From Sphingobacterium tenebrionis (GTDB taxonomy: Bacteria; Bacteroidota; Bacteroidia; Sphingobacteriales; Sphingobacteriaceae), in the NCBI RefSeq assembly GCF_037126265.1, contig NZ_JAYLLN010000003.1, forward strand, positions 107,260 through 171,259: DNA of 64,000 nt, read 5' to 3'. Of the stretch, positions 54,660 through 63,074 are shown one piece after another. The notes below the pieces were generated by a model. It made no database searches, was not told the origin of the DNA, and was given only the letters and a program-made list of their open reading frames with translations. The position numbers and the translations under genes were made by a program. The number at the start of each line of letters is the position of its first letter. Position 1 is the first letter of the stretch.

Positions 54660-55733
54660 ATGATGAACCAAAAACTACTCAGCAGTATCGCCATGCTCTG
54701 TTTTGCGGTGCCTAGCTCTGCACAAGATGCTGATCGTGCTTTTGCAGATTTTAACAGTCAATTCCTGGATTCGGAAAAGCAGATCTACATGGTCTATCCA
54801 CAAAGTAAACAAGTGGCAGCTATTTGGACACAAGCCATTTATTGGGATATGGCTATGATGGCTTATGAGAAAACAAAATCTCTACAGTATGCCAAGCTGA
54901 TCAAACAGATATACGAAGGTAATTATAAACATTACGATGGCTATAATTGGAACAACAGCACCATATGGTTTATCTATGACGATCTAATGTGGTGGATCAT
55001 TTCTTTTGCACGAGCCTACGAACTCACGCAGGATCCCACCTATCTGGCGCATGCTGTACTCGGATTTGAAAGAGTATGGTCAGGCACCCCAAAAGTAGCA
55101 GATAAGGGATCCTATGATCCTGAACGAGGAGGGATGTTCTGGGGATGGAAATCCGATCAACGCGGAAAAACAGCCTGCATCAATTATCCTTCGGTAGTGG
55201 CTGCGGTCCATCTTTACCGCGCTACAAAAGATAAATCCTACCTGGAGAAAGCAAAGTCCGTGTATGCCTGGTCCCGGGAAGCTCTTTTCGATAAACAGCA
55301 AGGAAAGGTGGGAGATCATCAGGTTCCAGGACATAAGACCAATTGGACGGTCAACCTATATAATCAGGCGACCTGTATTGGAGCAGGCGTGTTGCTATAT
55401 GAAGAAACCAAAAACAAGGATTACCTGGAGGATGCAAAGCTTGCAGCGAACTATGTCAAAGATTCCATGTCGGATCCAGAAGGGATTCTACCCTTTAAAA
55501 ACGGCATCGAGCAAGGAATTTATACCGCCATTTTTGCCCAGTATATCCAGCAGCTATTTCCTTATGATAAAAAAGATGTGTATAAGAAATGGTTAGCCAA
55601 AAATGTAGAAGTTGCATGGAAAAACCGCGATGATAGGGGTTTGATGGACAAGAATTTCCACCGCAAGGCTCATGAAAAGACCGAGGTTTATGATGCCAGT
55701 GCTGCTGTGGCCTTGATGCAGATCCTTCGCTAG
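54660..55733 (+). CDS. GH76-family alpha-1,6-mannanase-like protein
   Basis: The 357-residue protein has signal peptide MMNQKLLSSIAMLCFAVPSS with cleavage after AQ. An alpha/alpha-barrel of family GH76 follows, with the paired catalytic aspartates Asp 107 and Asp 108 in WFIYDDLMWWIISFARAYEL. GH76 enzymes are endo-alpha-1,6-mannanases of fungal-type mannan or related glycan transferases. It is the first gene of an operon with the DUF4965 protein (53-base gap) and is near GH92, all pointing to mannose-rich glycans. ATG codons at 54660 and 54663 are equivalent choices. Confidence 0.88.
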   Translation: MMNQKLLSSIAMLCFAVPSSAQDADRAFADFNSQFLDSEKQIYMVYPQSKQVAAIWTQAIYWDMAMMAYEKTKSLQYAKLIKQIYEGNYKHYDGYNWNNSTIWFIYDDLMWWIISFARAYELTQDPTYLAHAVLGFERVWSGTPKVADKGSYDPERGGMFWGWKSDQRGKTACINYPSVVAAVHLYRATKDKSYLEKAKSVYAWSREALFDKQQGKVGDHQVPGHKTNWTVNLYNQATCIGAGVLLYEETKNKDYLEDAKLAANYVKDSMSDPEGILPFKNGIEQGIYTAIFAQYIQQLFPYDKKDVYKKWLAKNVEVAWKNRDDRGLMDKNFHRKAHEKTEVYDASAAVALMQILR

Positions 55734-55786
55734 AACAACGATCCTAAAGCTACCTAATCATAAAAAGCAACCTAAATCTATTTGAT

Positions 55787-58189
55787 ATGAAATCAGTTTC
55801 ATTTTTTCTGCTCTCGCTTTTCGTGCCGATCTTCCTTCATGCACAATCCGTAAAGAACAGCCTAAGAGCTCCAGCTTATCCCTTGATCACCTTAGACCCT
55901 AATATGAGTGCTTGGTCTTATTCCGACGAACTCTATGAATCCAGTCCGAGACATTGGTCCGATAAAAAATTACCTTTATTGGGTGTTCTTAAAGTAGATA
56001 ATGAATACTATCGATTCCTCGGTACCGAAGAAATGGAACTCCTCAGCATGCTCCCCAATGGGGAAGATAAACCTTGGGAGGCCAAATACCTGACCAAGGA
56101 TCCTGTCGGCGACTGGACAGCCATCTCCTACGATGACCAATCTTGGCAGCAAGGAAAAGGAGCTTTTGGTACCTTCGAAAATGAACCCCATAGCAAAACA
56201 AATTGGACGAACGCTAAAATCTGGGTAAGAAGGACCTTAGATCTGAAAGAAGATCTATCCAACAGTTCCATCCTCTTGGAATTTTCCCATGACGATGATG
56301 CCGAAATATTCATCAACGGCATACAAGTGGTCAAAACTGGTGGTACTGGTAAGAACAAAAGAGTGAAGTTGAACGATGCGGTGTTGAAAACATTAAAGCC
56401 GGGCAAAAATGTAATTGCCGCCTATTGTTTTAATGGTGGAGCGAATGGGTTTCTCGATGTGGGTTTATTAAAAGAACGTACCGATCAAGCTTTGTTCCCA
56501 AAGACGGCCAAACAGATCAGTGCAGATGTACAACCTATGCAGACCCATTATGTATTTCAATGTGGAGATGTGGAATTAAAAATAACCTTCACCGCTCCAC
56601 TTTTCTTGGATGACTTAGTCCTATTGAGCCGACCTGTCAATTACCTAAGTTATGAAATCAGTTCATCTAAGCCGAGAACGGTAGAACTCTACCTGGAAGC
56701 ATCACCAAATTGGGCCTTGCATTTACCCACCCAAGCATCCAGCTCCAGCACTTTTCAGAAAAATGGAATTACCTACCTGAAAACAGGATCTGTTGCGCAG
56801 AAGATTTTGGAACGAAAAGGCGATCATGTCCGAAACGATTGGGGCTATTTTTACATGGCAAGTGATGCGAAGAACATACAAGCAAAAGTGGAATCTGGCG
56901 AAGTTCAAAAACTTGCTTTCCGAACCAATATCCAAGTAAAAGGCAAGGCGAAAGGCAAATTCGCCATTGGCTACGACGATGTGTTTGCCATCCAATATTT
57001 TGGGGAAAACCTTAGACCTTATTGGAATAAGGATGGCAAGAGCAGTATCGAACAGCAGTTTGAGCTGGCCTTTAAGGATTATGATCTATTAATGAAAAAA
57101 GTGGCCGATTTTGATCGGAATTTTATGCTGCAATACCAACGTTATGGTAAGTCCTATGCGGAGCTTTGTGCGCTCGCATATCGACAATCCATTGCTGCCC
57201 ACAAGCTTGTACAGGCACCCAATGGGGATCTGCTCTGGTTATCCAAGGAAAATGACAGTAACGGTTCCATCGGTACGGTGGATATTACCTATCCTTCGGC
57301 GCCGCTATACCTTTATTACAATCCGGAATTGGCGAAAGCGATGATGAACTTTATTTTCTATTATTCCGAATCCGGCAAATGGAAAAAGCCTTTCCCTGCA
57401 CATGATATCGGCACCTATCCGGTGGCGAATGGGCAGACCTATGGAGGAGATATGCCAGTCGAAGAGGGCGGTAATATGTTGATCCTGACCTATGCCATCG
57501 CCAAAGTAGAAGGGAATGCCGATTATGCGGCAAAACATTGGTCGGTATTGAAAACCTGGGCAGATTATCTGGTGGAAAAGGGATTGGATCCCGAAAATCA
57601 ATTGTGCACTGATGATTTTGCAGGTCATTTCGCCCATAATGCAAATCTTTCCATAAAAGCCATTATGGGTATAGCATCCTTTGGGTATCTCGCAGAGATG
57701 CAGGGGAAAAAAGATTTGGCCAATACCTATTTGTCTAAAGCTAAAGAGATGGCGAAAGAATGGGAAAAAATGGCGAATGATGGCGATCATTATCGTTTGA
57801 CTTTTGATAAACCTGGTACCTGGAGCCAAAAGTACAACATGGTCTGGGATAATCTTTTTGATATGCAGATTTTTGATCCCAAGATACGGGAGAAGGAAAT
57901 CCAATATTATTTGACCAAACAGAACAGATATGGGCTTCCGTTGGATTCCCGAGAAACCTATACCAAGACCGATTGGATCCTATGGACAGCCAGTATGGCG
58001 GAGGATCAGGCAACCTTTGAACGATTTGTGAACCCTGTCCATCAATTCATGAACGAAACGGTCAACAGGGTTCCGATGTCCGATTGGGTATTCACCGACA
58101 AACCCGAAAGAAGGGGCTTTAAGGCCCGATCTGTTGTCGGTGCTTATTTCATCAAAATGCTGGAAGAAAAAATAAAATCTAAAAACTAG
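55787..58189 (+). CDS. glutaminase-A-like / DUF4965 family secreted protein
   Basis: The 800-residue protein has signal peptide MKSVSFFLLSLFVPIFLHAQ. It carries the N-terminal region of the glutaminase A family (LRAPAYPLITLDPNMSAWSY), an inserted beta-sandwich (about 100-215: SYDDQSWQQGKGAFGTFEN; FSHDDDAEIFINGIQVV), and the DUF4965/DUF1793 alpha/alpha part (YGKSYAELCALAYRQSIAAH; TYPSAPLYLYYNPELAKAMM). The name comes from a fungal glutaminase; the enzymatic role in Bacteroidetes is not settled. Its position with GH76 and GH92 suggests glycan or glycopeptide breakdown. The 3' end overlaps the convergent GH92 gene by 11 bases. Confidence 0.85.
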   Translation: MKSVSFFLLSLFVPIFLHAQSVKNSLRAPAYPLITLDPNMSAWSYSDELYESSPRHWSDKKLPLLGVLKVDNEYYRFLGTEEMELLSMLPNGEDKPWEAKYLTKDPVGDWTAISYDDQSWQQGKGAFGTFENEPHSKTNWTNAKIWVRRTLDLKEDLSNSSILLEFSHDDDAEIFINGIQVVKTGGTGKNKRVKLNDAVLKTLKPGKNVIAAYCFNGGANGFLDVGLLKERTDQALFPKTAKQISADVQPMQTHYVFQCGDVELKITFTAPLFLDDLVLLSRPVNYLSYEISSSKPRTVELYLEASPNWALHLPTQASSSSTFQKNGITYLKTGSVAQKILERKGDHVRNDWGYFYMASDAKNIQAKVESGEVQKLAFRTNIQVKGKAKGKFAIGYDDVFAIQYFGENLRPYWNKDGKSSIEQQFELAFKDYDLLMKKVADFDRNFMLQYQRYGKSYAELCALAYRQSIAAHKLVQAPNGDLLWLSKENDSNGSIGTVDITYPSAPLYLYYNPELAKAMMNFIFYYSESGKWKKPFPAHDIGTYPVANGQTYGGDMPVEEGGNMLILTYAIAKVEGNADYAAKHWSVLKTWADYLVEKGLDPENQLCTDDFAGHFAHNANLSIKAIMGIASFGYLAEMQGKKDLANTYLSKAKEMAKEWEKMANDGDHYRLTFDKPGTWSQKYNMVWDNLFDMQIFDPKIREKEIQYYLTKQNRYGLPLDSRETYTKTDWILWTASMAEDQATFERFVNPVHQFMNETVNRVPMSDWVFTDKPERRGFKARSVVGAYFIKMLEEKIKSKN

Positions 58190-60443
58190 GCTGGGAAACG
58201 CCCCAGCTTTTATTGGCTTTATCACCCATCAGTAATTCCAGGGTTCCACCCTTGGCAATATCTACATGGGTGATTTCCGTACTGTTCCAAGGCTTCCCAT
58301 TTAATTTTGCCGATTGGATATACTTGTTTTTATCCGAGGCATTTTTTGCTATTACCGTAAAGGTCTTGCCATTCTCCATGCTTATGGTTGCTTTGTCGAA
58401 AAACGGCGAACCTATGCTGTAAACGGCAGATCCTGGAGTTACAGGATAGAATCCTAATTGGGAAAACACCACGAAAGAGGATAGACCGCCGCCATCCTCA
58501 TCACCCGGTACGCCCATAAGATCATTCCTGAACCATTGTTTGATCAAGGTTTTAATTCTTTTTTGGGTCATCCAGGCCGCCTCCGCATAATTATAGAGAT
58601 AGGGAATATGCAAGGAAGGTTCATTGGCCATGGAAAACTGACCTACATTTCCGGTATGATCCGGTAATTGTTGGTAGAAATCAAATTTGGATTTTCCCAG
58701 TCCCTGATTGAACATCTGGTCCAGTTCTTTTACGAACTGTTGCTTTCCACCCATCAGCTGGATCAGATCCGGAATATTGTGCTGTACATCCCAACGGTAA
58801 ATCCAGGCATTGTTCTCCCCATAGGTTTCACGTGCGCCCTGACCTCCAGAAAACACATAATCAAATGGTTCCAGGAATTTCCCCTCCGCATCTTTGGGAT
58901 GGAAGAACTTGGTCTTTTCATTGAACAGGTTTCTATAGTTAAAGGAAAGTTGAAGGAACTTTTCATAATCTGCTGTTTTCCCCAATTCCTTTGCCAGTTG
59001 GGCCAAGCACCAAAGGTCATAGGAAGTTCCTAAGGTAACCGCAACGGGTTGTCGTTTTTCAAAACCATGGACTTCCGGATAAATTTCCTTATCTCCGGGT
59101 CTTAAGGCCGGGATATATCCTTTTTCGTAAAAGAACCTATCCATTCCACCGGCCGGTTTTCCGGACCATGGAGCCAAGGTCTTCTCCGTAATAGCCCCCT
59201 TTGCAGCTTGGTAAGCACGTTCGACCTCAAAGCTCCGGATACCTTTCTTATAGGCGTCCAAAATGGCTGCAACACCATGGTTGGAATTCATCCTACGGCT
59301 ATCTCCATTGATCTCTGGAAAAGTAGGGAACCAAAAGTTGGGCATCTGCTCCGACATGCGGACAAAGGATTGCAGGATATGACTTTCCTTGGTCGGTTCG
59401 ATCAGGACGTTTAGGGGATGGTGCGCACGATAGGAATCCCAGATCCAATCATCCGTATAGAATGGTATGCCACTATCCTGATGTACCTGACCGTCAAAAC
59501 CACTAAAATAACGCCCATCCTCGGAGATGTTTACCGGTCTTTCAAAAGTTCTATAGAGCGAAGTGTAAAATATATGCCTGTCATTCTCCGTTCCGCCTTC
59601 CACCTTTAATTTACCCAATGCCTTGTTCCAGGTGTTTTTACCGTAATCTTTAACCTTTTCTAAATCATAGGTTTTGATTTCCCTTCTGAGGTTTGCCTTT
59701 GCCTGCTCAGCATCAATGAACGATATCCCATAACGGATATTAATTTTACGCTGCGTTTTGGGGAATTGTAGGATGATGGCAGCTTGATCGCCATTGGCTG
59801 CAGTGCCCTCCAAAAGTTTACCATCCTTTAACAGACCTACTTTTTCAGGTTTTACATCGGCTTCAGCATAGAGATAGACTTTGGTTCGGTTCCCAATATC
59901 CTGACTGCCGGAAACCCCATCTTCATCCCATTTCATTTCGCCACGTCGGGAATTGAATATGAACTGAGGGTCATCAGTTCCTTCAAACTCAAGTTGATAT
60001 ATTGCAGATTGATGGGAGACCGCATAATCTACCTGGATCTGTTCTTCATCCAAGTAAACGGAATAGGAATAAGGATTGATCTGCTCCTGATCGTAGCTAT
60101 AGGAGATGATCGGTTTTAATTCCTTCTGTTTATTGGCAATAGGACTTAAGTTAAAGGCCGAACTCCCACGATGGGATGTTACGATGAGCGGTAAACCTCT
60201 TATCCTATCCGCAGTATAGTCTCCACGTTCAGGATAAACCCTTAACAGGCTGTTCGGCAAATGAACGGTAGGATAGGTAGGTACCAAAAGATGGGAAATA
60301 TTCCCCATATAAGGGTTTACATAATCGACCGCTGAGGAGGGGGATTGTGCGTGAAGAGCGGTAGTTCCAAATGCACTGAAATATAATAGTAAAAAGGTTT
60401 TTACCAATCCCTGTTGGAATTTATTAAATCTGATTTTAGGCAT
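58179..60443 (-). CDS. GH92-family alpha-mannosidase
   Basis: The 754-residue secreted protein has a signal peptide of about 33 residues ending ALHAQ. The GH92 start SAVDYVNPYMGNISHLLVPT and TYPTVHLPNSLLRVYPERGD are present. The (alpha/alpha)6 catalytic domain carries DDWIWDSYRAHHPLNVLIEP, NSNHGVAAILDAYKKG and GVPGDEDGGGLSSFVVFSQLGFYPVTPG. GH92 enzymes are calcium-dependent exo-alpha-mannosidases of N-glycans and yeast mannan. The ATG at 60443 is preferred over 60473 because the signal peptide begins there. The short ending (LLMGDKANKSWGVSQPSF) overlaps the convergent gene. Confidence 0.9.
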   Translation of the reverse strand: MPKIRFNKFQQGLVKTFLLLYFSAFGTTALHAQSPSSAVDYVNPYMGNISHLLVPTYPTVHLPNSLLRVYPERGDYTADRIRGLPLIVTSHRGSSAFNLSPIANKQKELKPIISYSYDQEQINPYSYSVYLDEEQIQVDYAVSHQSAIYQLEFEGTDDPQFIFNSRRGEMKWDEDGVSGSQDIGNRTKVYLYAEADVKPEKVGLLKDGKLLEGTAANGDQAAIILQFPKTQRKINIRYGISFIDAEQAKANLRREIKTYDLEKVKDYGKNTWNKALGKLKVEGGTENDRHIFYTSLYRTFERPVNISEDGRYFSGFDGQVHQDSGIPFYTDDWIWDSYRAHHPLNVLIEPTKESHILQSFVRMSEQMPNFWFPTFPEINGDSRRMNSNHGVAAILDAYKKGIRSFEVERAYQAAKGAITEKTLAPWSGKPAGGMDRFFYEKGYIPALRPGDKEIYPEVHGFEKRQPVAVTLGTSYDLWCLAQLAKELGKTADYEKFLQLSFNYRNLFNEKTKFFHPKDAEGKFLEPFDYVFSGGQGARETYGENNAWIYRWDVQHNIPDLIQLMGGKQQFVKELDQMFNQGLGKSKFDFYQQLPDHTGNVGQFSMANEPSLHIPYLYNYAEAAWMTQKRIKTLIKQWFRNDLMGVPGDEDGGGLSSFVVFSQLGFYPVTPGSAVYSIGSPFFDKATISMENGKTFTVIAKNASDKNKYIQSAKLNGKPWNSTEITHVDIAKGGTLELLMGDKANKSWGVSQPSF

Positions 60444-60506
60444 ATGCTCAAGATTAGGTTCTGTGCTCAGCAAATGAAGCTTAAAACCAAATTTAATAAA
60501 AAATTA

Positions 60507-61070
60507 TCAACCTTTTGAACGTTGCATATGGTCCAGGCTTTTTCCCAATAATGTTTTCTTTCCCATCACTTTAAAGCCCAAACGTTCGTATAGATTTTTG
60601 GCTTTAGGGTTGTCATCATCCACTAATAAACCCAGGGTGAGGTTTTGTTTTTCTACATATTCCTGGATTAAAAAGTCAAGGACCTTGCTGCCGATCCCTT
60701 TTCCCTGCTGTTTCGGATTGACCCCAATGCAATCAATATAATATTCGCCCGGTTGGGTTTCATCCTCTGGTTGGAAAGGTCGGTTAAATTGCCGCTCAAC
60801 CAATTCTTTGACGGGTTTTCTCAAGCGATCCAGATCGGCGCCATTGTACACTAATGCGGTTGCCACAATTTCGCCATCCGATTCGATGACCCAGTTATGA
60901 TGATAGGAATATTGGTTTCCTTCCTGTTCTACCAATGTTTTTAAGAAGTGATTCGCTTGCTGCTCGTCCCTTTGGCCGATAAATAGGTAGGCAATTTCCT
61001 CCATAGCGAGCATGAGGTAATTAGCAATGGCAGCTGAATCGGTTTTTTCTCCCTGCCGAATAGTTATCAT
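60507..61070 (-). CDS. GNAT-family N-acetyltransferase
   Basis: The GNAT protein has 187 residues with the acetyl-CoA loop VNPKQQGKGIGSKVLDFLI and the following NLTLGLLVDDDNPKAKNLYERLGFKVM typical of the fold. Such enzymes acetylate small amines or protein N-termini; the substrate cannot be told from sequence. It lies 6 bases downstream of the HTH protein at 61077-61490, so the two are probably one operon. Confidence 0.88.
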   Translation of the reverse strand: MITIRQGEKTDSAAIANYLMLAMEEIAYLFIGQRDEQQANHFLKTLVEQEGNQYSYHHNWVIESDGEIVATALVYNGADLDRLRKPVKELVERQFNRPFQPEDETQPGEYYIDCIGVNPKQQGKGIGSKVLDFLIQEYVEKQNLTLGLLVDDDNPKAKNLYERLGFKVMGKKTLLGKSLDHMQRSKG

Positions 61071-61076
61071 GTGTAC

Positions 61077-61490
61077 TTATTTTTTCTTCTTTGTTTTTTT
61101 CTTTTTCTCCAATTGCTCAATACGCGCAGACAGGGCGCTAATGGTTACTTCCTGAGATTGAATAGTAGCATGCTGCGCAGAGATTACTTTTTCAAGTGCA
61201 TCGATCAAGACGGTATTCTGTTCCTGTAGATCTATTTTTGAAGGTAGGGTGATCGCCATTTCATTAGACTCTTCCGGGCGTAGCATATCTCCAGACCCAT
61301 TCAAAAGCCATTCCGGACTGATGTCGGAATAAGTGGATAAAATTGTAGCCACTGCATCGGATCCCAATGCCGAGTTTTTCTGAACGCCCTTGAAATTAGC
61401 GTAAGATAATCCTATACCCTTAAAAAATTCCACTTTTTGAATCCCTTTGGATTCTGCGATGAGTAAAACGCGCTCTTTAATGTTCGTCAT
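61077..61490 (-). CDS. small HTH regulator (phage-repressor-like) with coiled-coil tail
   Basis: The 137-residue protein has an N-terminal helix-turn-helix of the Xre-like type common in Bacteroidetes: KERVLLIAESKGIQKVEFFK, then SYANFKGVQKNSALGSDAVA and ILSTYSDISPEWLLNGSGDML. A linker, a coiled coil (about 95-128) and a poly-Lys end follow. In this family the SPEWLL-GSGxML part marks the end of the DNA-binding domain. The target is unknown; its neighbour downstream is the acetyltransferase. Confidence 0.8.
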   Translation of the reverse strand: MTNIKERVLLIAESKGIQKVEFFKGIGLSYANFKGVQKNSALGSDAVATILSTYSDISPEWLLNGSGDMLRPEESNEMAITLPSKIDLQEQNTVLIDALEKVISAQHATIQSQEVTISALSARIEQLEKKKKTKKKK

Positions 61491-61594
61491 TTAAATCGTG
61501 TTAATAACCTAGGATAATGTTTGCCTAATTTATTAAAAATTGTAAGACATCCAAGACTTTTCATGTTAATAAATTGGTAAATAATATCCATGTA

Positions 61595-61626
61595 TTTGAT
61601 GAAGAAGAATAAGATTTCTACCTTTA
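61595..61626 (+). promoter_or_regulatory. candidate promoter of tryptophanase gene
   Basis: TTTG (61595-61598), a 20-base spacer and TACCTTTA (61619-61626, 7 of 8 against TAnnTTTG) predict transcription from about 61632. This gives a leader of about 20 bases before the ATG at 61653. There is no room for a TnaC-type leader peptide as found upstream of E. coli tnaA. Confidence 0.5.
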
Positions 61627-61652
61627 GGAAATTGTAACCAATATAAAAATTT

Positions 61653-63029
61653 ATGGAATTACCTTGGGCAGAGCCCTACAAAGTGAAGATGGTAGAGGAG
61701 ATTTTTCAATCTACTCGTGAGCAGCGCGAGAAGTGGATCGAAGAGGAAGGCAATAATCTGTTCAACTTGGCAAGTCATTATGTTTTTATCGATCTATTGA
61801 CCGACAGTGGCACTGGTGCCATGTCCGACCGTCAATGGGCAGAGATCATGATGGGCGATGAAAGTTATGCCGGTTCCCAATCCTACCTGAAATTGAGGGA
61901 AGTTATCCGTAATACCTTAGGCTTTCCGTATTTTCTACCTACCCACCAAGGCCGTGCGGCAGAGAATGTACTCTTCAGTATTTTGGTCAAAGAAAATAAT
62001 GTTGTTCCGGGGAATTCCCATTTTGATACCACCAAAGGGCATATAGAATTTCGTAAGGCACATGCGATCGATTGTACCATTGATGAAGCTTTTAATATCA
62101 ACGATCTGCATCCCTTCAAAGGAAATATTGATCTGGATAAATTGGAGGAGGTCTATAAATCGCATCCGAAAGAGCAGATTCCGTTCTGTATGATCACGGT
62201 GACCTGTAATTCTTCCGGGGGACAGCCTGTATCGATGGAGAACATCAAAGCGGTGAAGAAACTTTCCGATCAATACGGCATCCCTGTATTTATAGATGCC
62301 GCCCGTTTTGCGGAAAATGCCTATTTCATCAAGGTTCGCGAAGGAGCTTATGCGGATAAATCCATCAAGGAAATTGTGAAGGAGATGTTTTCCTATGCAG
62401 ATGGATTTACGATGTCGGCGAAAAAGGATGGCTTGGTGAACATTGGAGGATTATTGGGCTTAAGGGATGAAAAGCTTTACCGTGCCTGTGGAAATATGGG
62501 GATTATCTACGAAGGGTTTATCACCTATGGTGGATTGGCGGGAAGAGATTTAGCCGCACTGGCACAGGGTTTATTGGAATCTACGGAACTACCTTATCTG
62601 AAGGCACGAATAGACCAAGTGGAATATTTGGGGAATAAATTGATCGAGTATGGGATTCCTATCCAAAAGCCGATCGGTGGACATGCGGTATTTGTGGATG
62701 CCCTGAATTTTCTGCATCGTGTTCCGAGGGAGGAATATCCGGCGCAGACCTTGGCTATTGAACTGTATAAAGAATCCGGTGTGCGGGGTGTGGAGATCGG
62801 AACCTTATTAGCGGATCGGGATCCGGAAACCAGACAGGATCGTTTTCCAAAATTGGAATTACTGCGTTTGGCCATTCCGAGGAGAACCTATTCCTATAAA
62901 CATCTGGATTATGTGGCTGCAGCGCTTAAGAATATTTTCGATAGACGAGAAGAGATCCAGTCGGGACTTGAAATCGTTTGGGAATCGGAGATATTGAGAC
63001 ATTTTACCATTTTATTGAAAAAAAAATAG
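61653..63029 (+). CDS. tnaA: tryptophanase (tryptophan indole-lyase)
   Basis: This beta-eliminating PLP lyase of 458 residues splits tryptophan to indole, pyruvate and ammonia. Motifs include LLTDSGTGAMSDRQWAEIMM, FLPTHQGRAAENVLFS, DAARFAENAYFI and the PLP lysine Lys 258 in TMSAKKDGLVNIGG. Two regions favour tryptophanase over the sister enzyme tyrosine phenol-lyase: VEIGTLLADRDPETR, where phenol-lyase has the substrate Arg in MERG, and ILRHFTILL at the end, matching the LRHFT of E. coli TnaA. The next gene begins 45 bases downstream. Confidence 0.88.
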   Translation: MELPWAEPYKVKMVEEIFQSTREQREKWIEEEGNNLFNLASHYVFIDLLTDSGTGAMSDRQWAEIMMGDESYAGSQSYLKLREVIRNTLGFPYFLPTHQGRAAENVLFSILVKENNVVPGNSHFDTTKGHIEFRKAHAIDCTIDEAFNINDLHPFKGNIDLDKLEEVYKSHPKEQIPFCMITVTCNSSGGQPVSMENIKAVKKLSDQYGIPVFIDAARFAENAYFIKVREGAYADKSIKEIVKEMFSYADGFTMSAKKDGLVNIGGLLGLRDEKLYRACGNMGIIYEGFITYGGLAGRDLAALAQGLLESTELPYLKARIDQVEYLGNKLIEYGIPIQKPIGGHAVFVDALNFLHRVPREEYPAQTLAIELYKESGVRGVEIGTLLADRDPETRQDRFPKLELLRLAIPRRTYSYKHLDYVAAALKNIFDRREEIQSGLEIVWESEILRHFTILLKKK

Positions 63030-63074
63030 GAGGGGTTTTCCCCACCTACATATTACACTTTCGACTTTCTAGCC

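Noticed and set aside
57305..57904. 199-residue open frame on the minus strand
   Set aside because: Antisense to the DUF4965 gene; composition (His, Ile, Phe-rich) is typical of a shadow frame.
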